From Actinomycetes bacterium (GTDB lineage: Bacteria; Actinomycetota; Actinomycetes; JAHEKZ01): a stretch of 36,085 nt of DNA. Position 1 is the first letter of the stretch. Every line of letters begins with the position of its first letter. This document shows, piece after piece, positions 9,247 through 16,177 of the stretch. A program made the position numbers and the translations under genes. The stretch is taken from the NCBI GenBank assembly GCA_024644345.1, contig JAHELE010000014.1, positions 1 to 36,085 on the forward strand, given 5' to 3'. A model generated the notes under the pieces. The model worked only from the letters and a program-made list of their open reading frames with translations, searched no databases and was not told the origin of the DNA.

Positions 9247-9707
9247 GCGGGCAAGTACCGGTGCTGGTGCGCGACGCCGATGCCATGCGAGCCCTCGGCG
9301 AGCACGTTGCAGCCCGGTGCCGAGCCGGTGATGTCATCGTGCTGAGTGGTCCTCTGGGTGCCGGTAAGACCACTTTCACCCAGGGGGTAGCCGCTGGGCT
9401 ATGCGTGTCGGGATCCGTGACGTCTCCGACCTTTGTCATCTCGCGGGTGCACCGGTCATTGGTCGGAGGCCCCGACCTCGTTCACGTTGACGCATACCGC
9501 CTAGCCGGATTGAGCGAGCTCGACGATCTCGATCTCGACGCGTCGCTGGAGGAGTCGGTGACCGTTGTCGAGTGGGGCTCGGACCTGGCCGAACACCTTG
9601 GACCCCATCCGGTGCGGGTGACGATCGATCGAGACCTTGCATCGGCCGATGAGGGCGCGGCGGAGGACCGTCGCGTCACCGTCACCTGGCCGGACCGACG
9701 TCCATGA
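9243..9707 (+). CDS. tsaE: tRNA threonylcarbamoyladenosine biosynthesis ATPase TsaE
   Basis: TsaE is the ATPase that drives turnover of the TsaB-TsaD complex in making t6A at position 37 of ANN-decoding tRNAs. The P-loop GPLGAGKT is at residues 36-43. TSPTFVISRVH, HVDAYRL and VVEWGSDLAEHL are typical of the family. The length of 154 is normal. The GTG start overlaps the preceding stop by 4 bp. TsaB, RimI and TsaD follow; TsaC, the remaining t6A enzyme, is not in the window. Confidence 0.94.
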   Translation: MSGQVPVLVRDADAMRALGEHVAARCRAGDVIVLSGPLGAGKTTFTQGVAAGLCVSGSVTSPTFVISRVHRSLVGGPDLVHVDAYRLAGLSELDDLDLDASLEESVTVVEWGSDLAEHLGPHPVRVTIDRDLASADEGAAEDRRVTVTWPDRRP

Positions 9708-9739
9708 CCATTCCGTCGACGTCGTCATAGAGACGCACG

Positions 9740-9770
9740 GTGACGCGGCACCCGTAGCTGTGGGTAGGGT
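9740..9770 (+). promoter_or_regulatory. Possible internal promoter of tsaB (leaderless)
   Basis: GTGACG at 9740-9745 and TAGGGT at 9765-9770 are 19 bp apart, and TAGGGT ends 6 nt before the tsaB GTG. No ribosome-binding site is visible for tsaB. This suggests a leaderless transcript that separates tsaB-rimI-tsaD from tsaE. Confidence 0.4.
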
Positions 9771-9776
9771 CGCCGG

Positions 9777-10439
9777 GTGTTGTTGTTGGGGTTCGACACT
9801 GCCACCGCTGTGACCAGTGTCGGGCTGATGCGGTCCGATCCCGGCGACGCCGACCACTCGCTCGGTGAACGCTGCCACCGCGACCCTCGGAGGCACGGTG
9901 AGGTGCTGCCGGTGTTCATCGACGAGGTGCTGCGCACGGCCGGGGTCGCGCCGGACGACCTCGATGCCGTCGCGGTAGGTATCGGCCCTGGCGCCTTCAC
10001 GGGTCTGCGCGTGGGCCTGGCGACGGCTCAGGCGCTGGGTGTGGCGCTCAGCATTCCGGTATACGGCGTCTGCACGCTCGATGTCCTCGCACATGCGACA
10101 GGTCGGACCGCCCCCTTCGCGGTGGTGACCGATGCCCGCCGTCGTGAGTACTTCTGGGCGACCTACTCTCGGTTCGACAGCCGCACGGGCGAGCCCGCGG
10201 TCGGTCCTGCATCGGCGGCCACGGAGGCCCTGCAGAACCTCCCGGTGCTCAGCCCTCCTGGGACGCCGGCACTCGATGGCCTCGAGCCCGGCCTGTGTGG
10301 CGATCCCAGTGGTCTTGAGCTGTGTCGGCTGGTGCTCTTGCGGTTGGCAGCGGGAACGGCGCTGGCTCACCCCGTTCCGCTCTACCTGCGTTTGCCTGAC
10401 GTCATGCCGGCCGCTCCGCCGAAGTCGGTGCTGTCGTGA
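9777..10439 (+). CDS. tsaB: tRNA threonylcarbamoyladenosine biosynthesis protein TsaB
   Basis: TsaB is the ASKHA-fold partner that forms a heterodimer with TsaD in t6A synthesis. It lacks catalytic metal ligands of its own and acts as a scaffold. The N-terminus LLLGFDTATAVTSVGL and the motif VGIGPGAFTGLRVGLATAQALG are diagnostic, followed by TDARRREYFWATY. The length is 220 residues. It follows tsaE after a 69-bp gap that holds a probable leaderless promoter. The stop overlaps rimI by 4 bp. Confidence 0.93.
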   Translation: MLLLGFDTATAVTSVGLMRSDPGDADHSLGERCHRDPRRHGEVLPVFIDEVLRTAGVAPDDLDAVAVGIGPGAFTGLRVGLATAQALGVALSIPVYGVCTLDVLAHATGRTAPFAVVTDARRREYFWATYSRFDSRTGEPAVGPASAATEALQNLPVLSPPGTPALDGLEPGLCGDPSGLELCRLVLLRLAAGTALAHPVPLYLRLPDVMPAAPPKSVLS

Positions 10440-10927
10440 ACGTGGTGACCCCCACGGACGTGCGGCCGATGAGGTGGTGGGACATCGCGCGAGTTCACGC
10501 CGTTGAGGTCGGGGCTTTCCCCGGCACTGCGTGGTCGGTCGAGACGTTCTGGTCCGAGCTCGCCCGCGTCCCTGAGACGCGTGCCTACGTCGTGGCCCAC
10601 AGTGGCGACCGAGTCGCCGGGTACGCGGGGCTGATGGCCATCGGCCCGGACGCAGACGTCCAGACGATTGCCGTGGCACCCGCGTTCCGTCGTTGTGGTC
10701 TGGGAAGCCGCCTGCTCGACGACCTGCTCCTCGAGGCAGCTCGTCGAGGGTGCTCACGCGTCACCCTCGAGGTAGCGGCGTCCAACGAGGACGCCCAGCG
10801 TCTCTACCGACGTCGGGGCTTCTCGGTGTTGAGCCGTCGCTCTGGCTACTACGGCCCTGGTGCGGACGCCCTGATCATGCGTCTTCGACTCTCCCATGAC
10901 GGTGAAGCAGCGGAGGTGCTGCGATGA
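10436..10927 (+). CDS. rimI: Ribosomal protein S18-alanine N-acetyltransferase
   Basis: This GNAT-fold acetyltransferase is typically encoded between tsaB and tsaD and modifies the N-terminus of ribosomal protein S18. The acetyl-CoA loop (R/Q-x-x-G-x-G/A) is [10 protein letters not shown], preceded by the strand [26 protein letters not shown] and the [13 protein letters not shown] tail are typical of RimI. It is 163 residues long. Start and stop each overlap the neighbouring gene by 4 bp (10436-10439 and 10924-10927), so translation is probably coupled. In actinobacteria the true substrate range may be wider than S18. Confidence 0.9.
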   Translation: MNVVTPTDVRPMRWWDIARVHAVEVGAFPGTAWSVETFWSELARVPETRAYVVAHSGDRVAGYAGLMAIGPDADVQTIAVAPAFRRCGLGSRLLDDLLLEAARRGCSRVTLEVAASNEDAQRLYRRRGFSVLSRRSGYYGPGADALIMRLRLSHDGEAAEVLR

Positions 10928-11973
10928 GCGACGATGCGCTTGTCCTGGGCATCGAGACGTCCTGCGACGAGACCGGCGTCGGCGTGGTGCGCGGGTCGAC
11001 ACTGCTCGCCGACGCGGTCGCGAGCAGTGTCGACGAGCAGGCGAGATTCGGGGGTGTCGTCCCTGAGGTGGCAAGCCGAGCGCATCTTGAAGCGATGTCG
11101 GCGACCGTCAACCGCGCCTTGCGGGATGCCGGCATCACGCTCGCTGACTGCGATGCCATTGCGGTCACGGCCGGGCCCGGCCTCGTCGGGGCCCTGCTCG
11201 TCGGCACCGCAACCGCCCAAGCACTGGCGCTGGCGGTCAACAAGCCGCTGTACGGCGTCAACCACCTGGCTGCGCACGTGGCTGTGGATCGCCTCGAGCA
11301 CGGTCCGCTGCCGCAGCCGGCCGTCGCGTTGCTGGTCAGCGGAGGCCACTCGTCCCTGCTCCAGGTCGACGACGTCACCTCGGCCGTGACGCCCCTGGGA
11401 GCAACGATCGATGACGCCGCCGGAGAGGCGTTCGACAAGGTGGGACGACTCCTCGGCCTGCCCTTCCCTGGTGGCCCCCACATCGACCGGCTGTCCGTCG
11501 AGGGAAATCCTGGTGCCATCGACTTCCCGCGGGGGCTGACCGGCCAAAGGGACAGGGAGCATCACCGGTTCGACTTCTCCTTCTCCGGGCTCAAGACCGC
11601 GGTCGCTCGCCACGTCGAGCTGCGACAGCGCGAGGGTGAACCAGTGGTGATCTCCGATGTTGCGGCCTCGTTCCAGGAGGCCGTGGTGGACGTGCTCAGC
11701 CGGAAGGCGGTCGAGGCCTGTCGCGCACAGGGAATCGATCACCTGCTGCTGGGTGGGGGCGTTGCGGCGAACTCTCGGCTTCGAGCGGTCCTCGAGCAGC
11801 GGTGTGGCGCCGCCGGCATCGCTCTTCGAGTTCCGCGGCCTGCGCTCTGCACTGACAACGGAGCGATGGTTGCCGCACTGGGCGCCGCCCTCGTGCAGGC
11901 GGACATCGCGCCATCGACGATCGGGCTTGCGGTCGACTCGTCCCTTTCGGTCGAGCGCGTGACGGTGAGCTGA
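10924..11973 (+). CDS. tsaD: tRNA N6-adenosine threonylcarbamoyltransferase TsaD
   Basis: TsaD transfers the threonylcarbamoyl group to A37 of tRNA. The N-terminus [14 protein letters not shown] and [14 protein letters not shown] are family signatures. Metal-binding His114 and His118 lie in [10 protein letters not shown], and the last metal ligand is the Asp in [19 protein letters not shown] and [13 protein letters not shown] are also present. The length of 349 is normal. It closes the overlapping tsaE-tsaB-rimI-tsaD run; the ATG overlaps the rimI stop (ATGA). Confidence 0.96.
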   Translation: MSDDALVLGIETSCDETGVGVVRGSTLLADAVASSVDEQARFGGVVPEVASRAHLEAMSATVNRALRDAGITLADCDAIAVTAGPGLVGALLVGTATAQALALAVNKPLYGVNHLAAHVAVDRLEHGPLPQPAVALLVSGGHSSLLQVDDVTSAVTPLGATIDDAAGEAFDKVGRLLGLPFPGGPHIDRLSVEGNPGAIDFPRGLTGQRDREHHRFDFSFSGLKTAVARHVELRQREGEPVVISDVAASFQEAVVDVLSRKAVEACRAQGIDHLLLGGGVAANSRLRAVLEQRCGAAGIALRVPRPALCTDNGAMVAALGAALVQADIAPSTIGLAVDSSLSVERVTVS

Positions 11974-12010
11974 CGAAAGTCGGCCACCGTCATTTGAGTG
12001 AACTCTTTGC

Positions 12011-12026
12011 GTTCCTGTCCAGGAAC
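12011..12026. repeat. Short perfect palindrome downstream of tsaD
   Basis: GTTCCTG-TC-CAGGAAC has 7-bp arms around a 2-bp centre, 37 bp after the tsaD stop. The tight centre fits a dimeric protein-binding site better than an RNA hairpin, though a 6-bp stem with a 4-nt loop could form and help end tsaD transcription. Confidence 0.4.
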
Positions 12027-12034
12027 CAGACTCG

Positions 12035-12077
12035 TGGGCCACTATGGGACGTGGCCCAGCGACACGGAGTGGGCCAC
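12035..12077 (+). promoter_or_regulatory. Three alternating inverted octamers in the leader of the PHP hydrolase
   Basis: TGGGCCAC (12035-12042), GTGGCCCA (12051-12058) and TGGGCCAC (12070-12077) alternate in orientation. The middle copy is the exact reverse complement of both outer copies. In RNA it could pair with either one, giving two mutually exclusive hairpins with loops of 8 and 11 nt. The third copy ends directly before the GAAAGGA ribosome-binding site at 12078-12084. This could be an attenuator-like switch, or an array of operator half-sites. Confidence 0.5.
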
Positions 12078-12090
12078 GAAAGGATCGATC

Positions 12091-13965
12091 ATGACGGGGG
12101 AACGGCGGATCAGCCGCCGCACGGTGCTGAGGGGTGCAGCAACGTCTGCGGCGCTCGCGGGCGCCGGCGTCGCTGTAGGTCCGCTACGCGCTCAGGCGAG
12201 CAGATCAGACGACGGCCTTGTCCCCACCCGGATGGCGATGCACGTGCACGCGGCGTTCAGCGAAGGCATCGGCTCGATGCAGGCCCACCTGGCAGAAGCC
12301 GAGCGCACCGGCGTCCAGGTGGTCTGGTGGACCGAGCACGATCACCGAATGGTGGCCAGAGGGTTTCTGTCCGACGTCCACTTCGACGCACTCACCGAGT
12401 CGTCCAACGGCGCCAGCGTCACCTGGCGTCCGTCCAACCAAGGGTCTTTTTCCAGGTCATCGGCCTCGATCGTGACCAAGCCTGTCTCTCCCAATGACAT
12501 CGGTAGCCGGGCGATGCGCCTTGCGGCCGTCAGCGCCGGCGCTCCGGCTGCCACGCGCGCGATGACGGCCAGCGTGAAGAACTATGGCCTCAACACCTCC
12601 ATTGACGGCACGACGGTGAACGTCGATGTGCGACCGGTGGACGTTGGTGGCGATGCCTGGTTCGACATCGTGGTCGTCACGTCGTACCGGCCGGCGACGG
12701 GCGGGCGTCCGGCCGGGCAGTACCGCCTCCGCTATCGCATCGGTGGTGGCGATGCTGTGGGAACGGCGGTCGAGGATGCCCCCCTGGATGGACTCATGGT
12801 GCTGGGTGCCCGGACCAGCAGATGGAACACCTTGACACTCGACCTGGTGGCCGACTTCTCGAGGCTGTGGCCCGACATCGACTTCCGCGACGCGGCCCTC
12901 ACGGAATTCTCGTTTGCGGTCACGTCCCGCAACCAGATGCCCGCGACCACCGTGGTGGATGCCCTGCGATTCGTCCGCGAGCGGAAGGACCCGGACTCGG
13001 TGCTGCTCGTCCAGAGCGAGCTGATGGCGCACTACACGCCGCTGTTCCCATCGGTGGTGCAGCACCAGGGACTGGAAGTCTCGCAGAGCACGCCGCACCT
13101 GAACTGGTTGGGAAATCCGAAGATCTGGCCCAGTTGGCATCCTGGGAATTCCGATCTCGCCTTGGCGGTCTCGACCATCCATGACGGCGGCGGAGTCGTC
13201 TCCTACAACCACCCGTTCGGCACATCCGGTGGTCCGTTCTCCAAGAGCATGCGGAAGAGCAAGCGACGCTCGCTGACAGCGACTCTGGTGGCCGAGAAGG
13301 TCTTCGGATCAGACATTCTCGAAGTCGGCTACAGCGGTGGCCGCGCCGGCATGACTCAGAACGACTACGTCGGCATGTGGGATGTGCTGTCGCGCAACCT
13401 GGTGTTCGCCACCGGTGTCGGGGTCACCGACGACCACCGCGGGGTCAACTGGACCGGGCAGCAGTGGCGGCACGTCACGGGGGTGTGGTCCTCGGGAACC
13501 GAGGTCGAGTCACTGCAGGCCGCCCTGCGTGCCGGGCGGGCATGGTTCTCTGACCTTGCGGTGTTCAACGGGACGATCGACGTTCTGGCGGCCGGATTCG
13601 TGCCGATGGGGTCAGTCGGGATGGTCGACACCGACCGATGCAGCTTCGATGTATACGTCACTGACCTCCCGCCGAACTGGCGAGTTGCCGTTGTCAGCGG
13701 AGTGGCCGACGAGGCGGGTGGTGCCGTCCTCGATCCAGAGGTGTCGACTTGCACCTTCACCCCGGAGGACGTCGTCGACGGAGTTCTCTCTGTCACGGTG
13801 GACTCCGCAGTCTCCGGGTTCCACCGCGTGGTGCTACTCGATTCGAGCGGCAGTGTCCGGGCGTACTCCAATCCGGTCTGGCTGTTGCGTGCCGCACCGC
13901 TGGCCACGGTGCCCGACTGTCGGTGGGTGGCTGCGCCATCCCCTCCGACCGATCCGCCCGTCTGA
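12091..13965 (+). CDS. Tat-exported PHP-type metallohydrolase (CehA/McbA-like)
   Basis: This is a predicted exported metal-dependent hydrolase of 624 residues. The N-terminus has a twin-arginine signal: SRRTVLRG, then a hydrophobic Ala/Gly stretch, with cleavage likely after RAQA near residue 36. The PHP metal ligands can be followed: His51 and His53 (MHVHAAFS), TEHDH (82-86), Glu310 (QSELMAH), NHPF (His374) and TDDH (447-449). Between the TEHDH motif and Glu310 there are about 200 residues of beta-rich sequence, which look like an inserted sandwich domain. A second beta-rich region follows after about 495. The frame opens at 11998, but the ATG at 12091 has GAAAGGA upstream and starts the signal peptide. 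The substrate is unknown; homologues act on phosphoesters or carbamates. Confidence 0.82.
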   Translation: MTGERRISRRTVLRGAATSAALAGAGVAVGPLRAQASRSDDGLVPTRMAMHVHAAFSEGIGSMQAHLAEAERTGVQVVWWTEHDHRMVARGFLSDVHFDALTESSNGASVTWRPSNQGSFSRSSASIVTKPVSPNDIGSRAMRLAAVSAGAPAATRAMTASVKNYGLNTSIDGTTVNVDVRPVDVGGDAWFDIVVVTSYRPATGGRPAGQYRLRYRIGGGDAVGTAVEDAPLDGLMVLGARTSRWNTLTLDLVADFSRLWPDIDFRDAALTEFSFAVTSRNQMPATTVVDALRFVRERKDPDSVLLVQSELMAHYTPLFPSVVQHQGLEVSQSTPHLNWLGNPKIWPSWHPGNSDLALAVSTIHDGGGVVSYNHPFGTSGGPFSKSMRKSKRRSLTATLVAEKVFGSDILEVGYSGGRAGMTQNDYVGMWDVLSRNLVFATGVGVTDDHRGVNWTGQQWRHVTGVWSSGTEVESLQAALRAGRAWFSDLAVFNGTIDVLAAGFVPMGSVGMVDTDRCSFDVYVTDLPPNWRVAVVSGVADEAGGAVLDPEVSTCTFTPEDVVDGVLSVTVDSAVSGFHRVVLLDSSGSVRAYSNPVWLLRAAPLATVPDCRWVAAPSPPTDPPV

Positions 13966-14007
13966 CCCGCTGTCGGGCGGCCACCCGCTATCGGGGATGA
14001 TGGTGCG

Positions 14008-14328
14008 GTGATTGTGCGCATGTGGGAAACCCCAGTGAAGTCCGGGCAGATCGACGCCCTCATCGAGTACGTCAAGGCCGAGGTGTGGCCCGGCGTCACT
14101 GCGGCCAAGGGATTCTTGGGTGGCGAGGTGCTGCGCTCGTATGGCGAGGGTGGCGATCGTCTGCTCCTGGTCACGCGATGGGAGGGCGCCGACGCGCTGG
14201 CCGGGTTCCTCGGTCCAGACTGGCAGGCCCACCAAATGACGGCCGTTCCGGCCGAAGAGCCGCTGCTCGCCGGATCGCCGTTCGTTGACCACTGGGATCT
14301 CGTCACGGTGTTTGAGCCGCGCGTCTAG
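14008..14328 (+). CDS. ABM-domain (dimeric alpha-beta barrel) protein
   Basis: This small protein of 106 residues resembles antibiotic biosynthesis monooxygenase-domain proteins. It has an N-terminal strand (IVRMWETPV), a helix containing DALIEYVKAEVWPGV, the loop GFLGGEVLRS, a strand LLLVTRWE and a C-terminal strand around DLVTVFEPRV. Despite the family name, such domains do varied jobs (monooxygenases, heme degradation, binding), and no substrate residues can be assigned here. It starts 42 bp after the PHP hydrolase with a GTG that lacks a convincing ribosome-binding site. It overlaps the converging methyltransferase gene by 4 bp at the stop. Confidence 0.68.
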   Translation: MIVRMWETPVKSGQIDALIEYVKAEVWPGVTAAKGFLGGEVLRSYGEGGDRLLLVTRWEGADALAGFLGPDWQAHQMTAVPAEEPLLAGSPFVDHWDLVTVFEPRV

Positions 14329-15539
14329 AGCCGGGCTGTTGGACGACAGATCGCGACGATCGGATCCGTTCCCACCCGGGTCAGCATCAGCGTCCGCCGC
14401 TCCGGCGCCTTCCGATCGAGCTTCAACGACGTGCGCAGGTGGTCGACATCGACCGCTGACCCCCGCTTCTTCACGACCACGTGCCCGACGTGACGGCTGC
14501 GGAGGTAGGAACGCAGGCGTTTGAGATGGAAGGGCAGAACGTCGAGCACCTCATAGCTCGTGACCCATGGTGAGACCACCATCCTGGAGGTGCTGATGTA
14601 CGCGATCTGGGGATCGAGCAGCCATCCGTCGACCCGAGCCACAACTGCTGCCACCAGCCCGGCGCGGATGGCTGCACCATCGGGCTCATGCAGGTAGCGG
14701 CCAACAGCTGCTACCGGCGGTGCGGCCGCCGGTAGGTCGCGATCGGTGAGGAGTGCCCGGTCCGGCAGGATGGTGGCGCTTCGGCTGACCGGGCCGTCGC
14801 GGGTTGCCCCCCGGTACAGGGCAGCCTCGACGACGTCCCCGTGGTCGGACACGACAGCGAGCTCCATGTCGATCGGAACGAGACTGCGGTCGATCCCGGG
14901 GGCGACCTTGACACCCAGATGAGGCGCCGGAAGGGCCAGCGCCCAGGAGAGTGGCGGGGACCACGCCTCCGGCTTCGCCAGCCGACGTCCGTTCTGGCGA
15001 CGAGCCGGATCGACGAACACCGCGTCGTATCCGGCGATCACGTCCCTGTCGATGGTGGTGACATCGGCCTCGAAGACGCGGATTGGCGGGCCATCGGCTC
15101 GCGCCGCTTCGTTGGAACGGGCCACCGCCACCGTCAACGGGTCGCGGTCGTAGGCGTCCACCTCAAGCCCGGCCTCGGCCAGAGCCAGCGCATCGAGACC
15201 GATTCCGCAGCCGAGGTCGGCCACCCTGGCGGCCGGGCCGACGCGTGCGTAGCGGGCTGCTCTCAGCGCGGCGACCGTGGGACGGGTGGCCTGCTGGGCG
15301 CCGTCCGGCGTGAGAAGCAGATGCCCGACAAGCTCGGCGCCCGCAGCCCCCCACCGGCGACCGGCTCTCGTTCGCAGCCGACTCTGGGTCAACGCGGCCG
15401 CCACGAGCGAGGCTGGGTGTCCTTGGCGGCGCAGCTGCTCGCCGACGGCGAGAGCGGAGTCGTCGTCGTAGGGGGGCAGCTGCGCCAGCAGCTGGCGGCC
15501 CTCGGCCGAGGTCAGGGCAGCGACATCGGCGAGCTGCAC
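14325..15539 (-). CDS. Class I SAM-dependent methyltransferase with THUMP-like domain
   Basis: This predicted methyltransferase has 404 residues. The SAM-binding loop VADLGCGIGLDALALAEAG is at about 106-124, the acidic end of the second strand is YDRDP (130-134), and VFVDPARR (174-181) lies at the active-site strand. The N-terminal 90 residues are helical. The C-terminal region, including VVVKKRGSAVDVDHLR, matches the THUMP-like domain found at the end of this actinobacterial family. The target, presumably RNA, is not established. The GTG start at 15539 has GGAAAGGAT upstream. It diverges from groES, and its start lies 40 bp from the first CIRCE element. Confidence 0.82.
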   Translation of the reverse strand: MQLADVAALTSAEGRQLLAQLPPYDDDSALAVGEQLRRQGHPASLVAAALTQSRLRTRAGRRWGAAGAELVGHLLLTPDGAQQATRPTVAALRAARYARVGPAARVADLGCGIGLDALALAEAGLEVDAYDRDPLTVAVARSNEAARADGPPIRVFEADVTTIDRDVIAGYDAVFVDPARRQNGRRLAKPEAWSPPLSWALALPAPHLGVKVAPGIDRSLVPIDMELAVVSDHGDVVEAALYRGATRDGPVSRSATILPDRALLTDRDLPAAAPPVAAVGRYLHEPDGAAIRAGLVAAVVARVDGWLLDPQIAYISTSRMVVSPWVTSYEVLDVLPFHLKRLRSYLRSRHVGHVVVKKRGSAVDVDHLRTSLKLDRKAPERRTLMLTRVGTDPIVAICRPTARL

Positions 15540-15578
15540 GTTCGATCCTTTCCGCCACGAGCGAACCGGCGCTGCCCG

Positions 15579-15605
15579 CTGGCACTCGGGTTGACGGAGT
15601 GCTAA
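15579..15605 (+). promoter_or_regulatory. CIRCE operator 1 of groESL (HrcA site)
   Basis: CTGGCACTC-N9-GAGTGCTAA fits the CIRCE consensus TTAGCACTC-N9-GAGTGCTAA: the right arm is exact and the left arm matches at 7 of 9 positions. It covers the -35 hexamer TTGACG, so HrcA bound here should block RNA polymerase. Confidence 0.85.
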
Positions 15606-15619
15606 CTGCTGGCTAGGTT
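15591..15619 (+). promoter_or_regulatory. groES-groEL promoter
   Basis: TTGACG at 15591-15596 and TAGGTT at 15614-15619 are separated by 17 bp. The -35 lies inside CIRCE 1, and the predicted transcript start (about 15626) falls in CIRCE 2. The resulting leader to groES is about 130 nt long. Confidence 0.7.
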
Positions 15620-15624
15620 AGGCG

Positions 15625-15651
15625 TTGGCACTCTCACCCTGAGTGTGCCAG
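15625..15651 (+). promoter_or_regulatory. CIRCE operator 2 of groESL
   Basis: TTGGCACTC-N9-GTGTGCCAG is a second CIRCE-type inverted repeat. It differs from the preferred right arm mainly by T for A at its second position. It lies at the predicted transcript start, so it would also be transcribed as a hairpin at the 5' end of the mRNA. Confidence 0.75.
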
Positions 15652-15755
15652 CCCGTCCCCCGCGGACGTGCACGCGCCGCCCGTCCGACCCCGCGACGGC
15701 GGAAGGTCGGCGCAGTCCATTTTGGTTCGTTAGCCGCAAGGCGGAGGTCATCTCA

Positions 15756-16055
15756 GTGTCGGTTTCCATCAAGCCGCTCGAGGACCGCATTCTCGTCCAG
15801 GCCCTCGACGCCGAGCAGACCACGGCGTCAGGTCTCGTCATTCCCGATACCGCCAAGGAGAAGCCCCAAGAGGGCAAGGTCCTGGCCGTAGGCCCGGGTC
15901 GGTTCGACGATGACGGCGAGAAGCGTATTCCCCTCGACATCAGTGTTGGAGATGTTGTCGTCTACAGCAAGTACGGCGGCACCGAGGTCAAGTACGACGG
16001 CGAGGAGTACCTCATTCTCTCCGCACGCGACGTGCTCGCGATCGTGGAGAAGTGA
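15756..16055 (+). CDS. groES: Co-chaperonin GroES
   Basis: GroES is the heptameric lid of the GroEL chamber. The sequence [12 protein letters not shown], the mobile loop region [45 protein letters not shown] and the end RDVLAIVEK identify it over its full length. The GTG at 15756 has GGAGG 8 nt upstream and gives 99 residues, normal for actinobacteria; the open frame continues upstream but without similarity. It is the first gene of the CIRCE-controlled operon. Confidence 0.96.
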   Translation: MSVSIKPLEDRILVQALDAEQTTASGLVIPDTAKEKPQEGKVLAVGPGRFDDDGEKRIPLDISVGDVVVYSKYGGTEVKYDGEEYLILSARDVLAIVEK

Positions 16056-16081
16056 AACCTCTCACCCGTTAGACCGCTCGT

Positions 16082-16126
16082 CGTGACGCCCCGCGTACCC
16101 GCATCGTCGGGTGCCGGGGCGTCACG
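16082..16126 (+). terminator. Strong hairpin between groES and groEL
   Basis: Perfect 12-bp arms at 16082-16093 (CGTGACGCCCCG) and 16115-16126 enclose a second stem, ACCCG/CGGGT (16097-16101 and 16108-16112), with a 6-nt loop. No T tract follows. It could be a partial terminator or a 3'-end stabiliser that sets the groES:groEL mRNA ratio. Confidence 0.55.
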
Positions 16127-16177
16127 CACGTAGCGCTCGTACCGAACGTCGCCACGCTCCGAAAGGCAGCCGCACTC

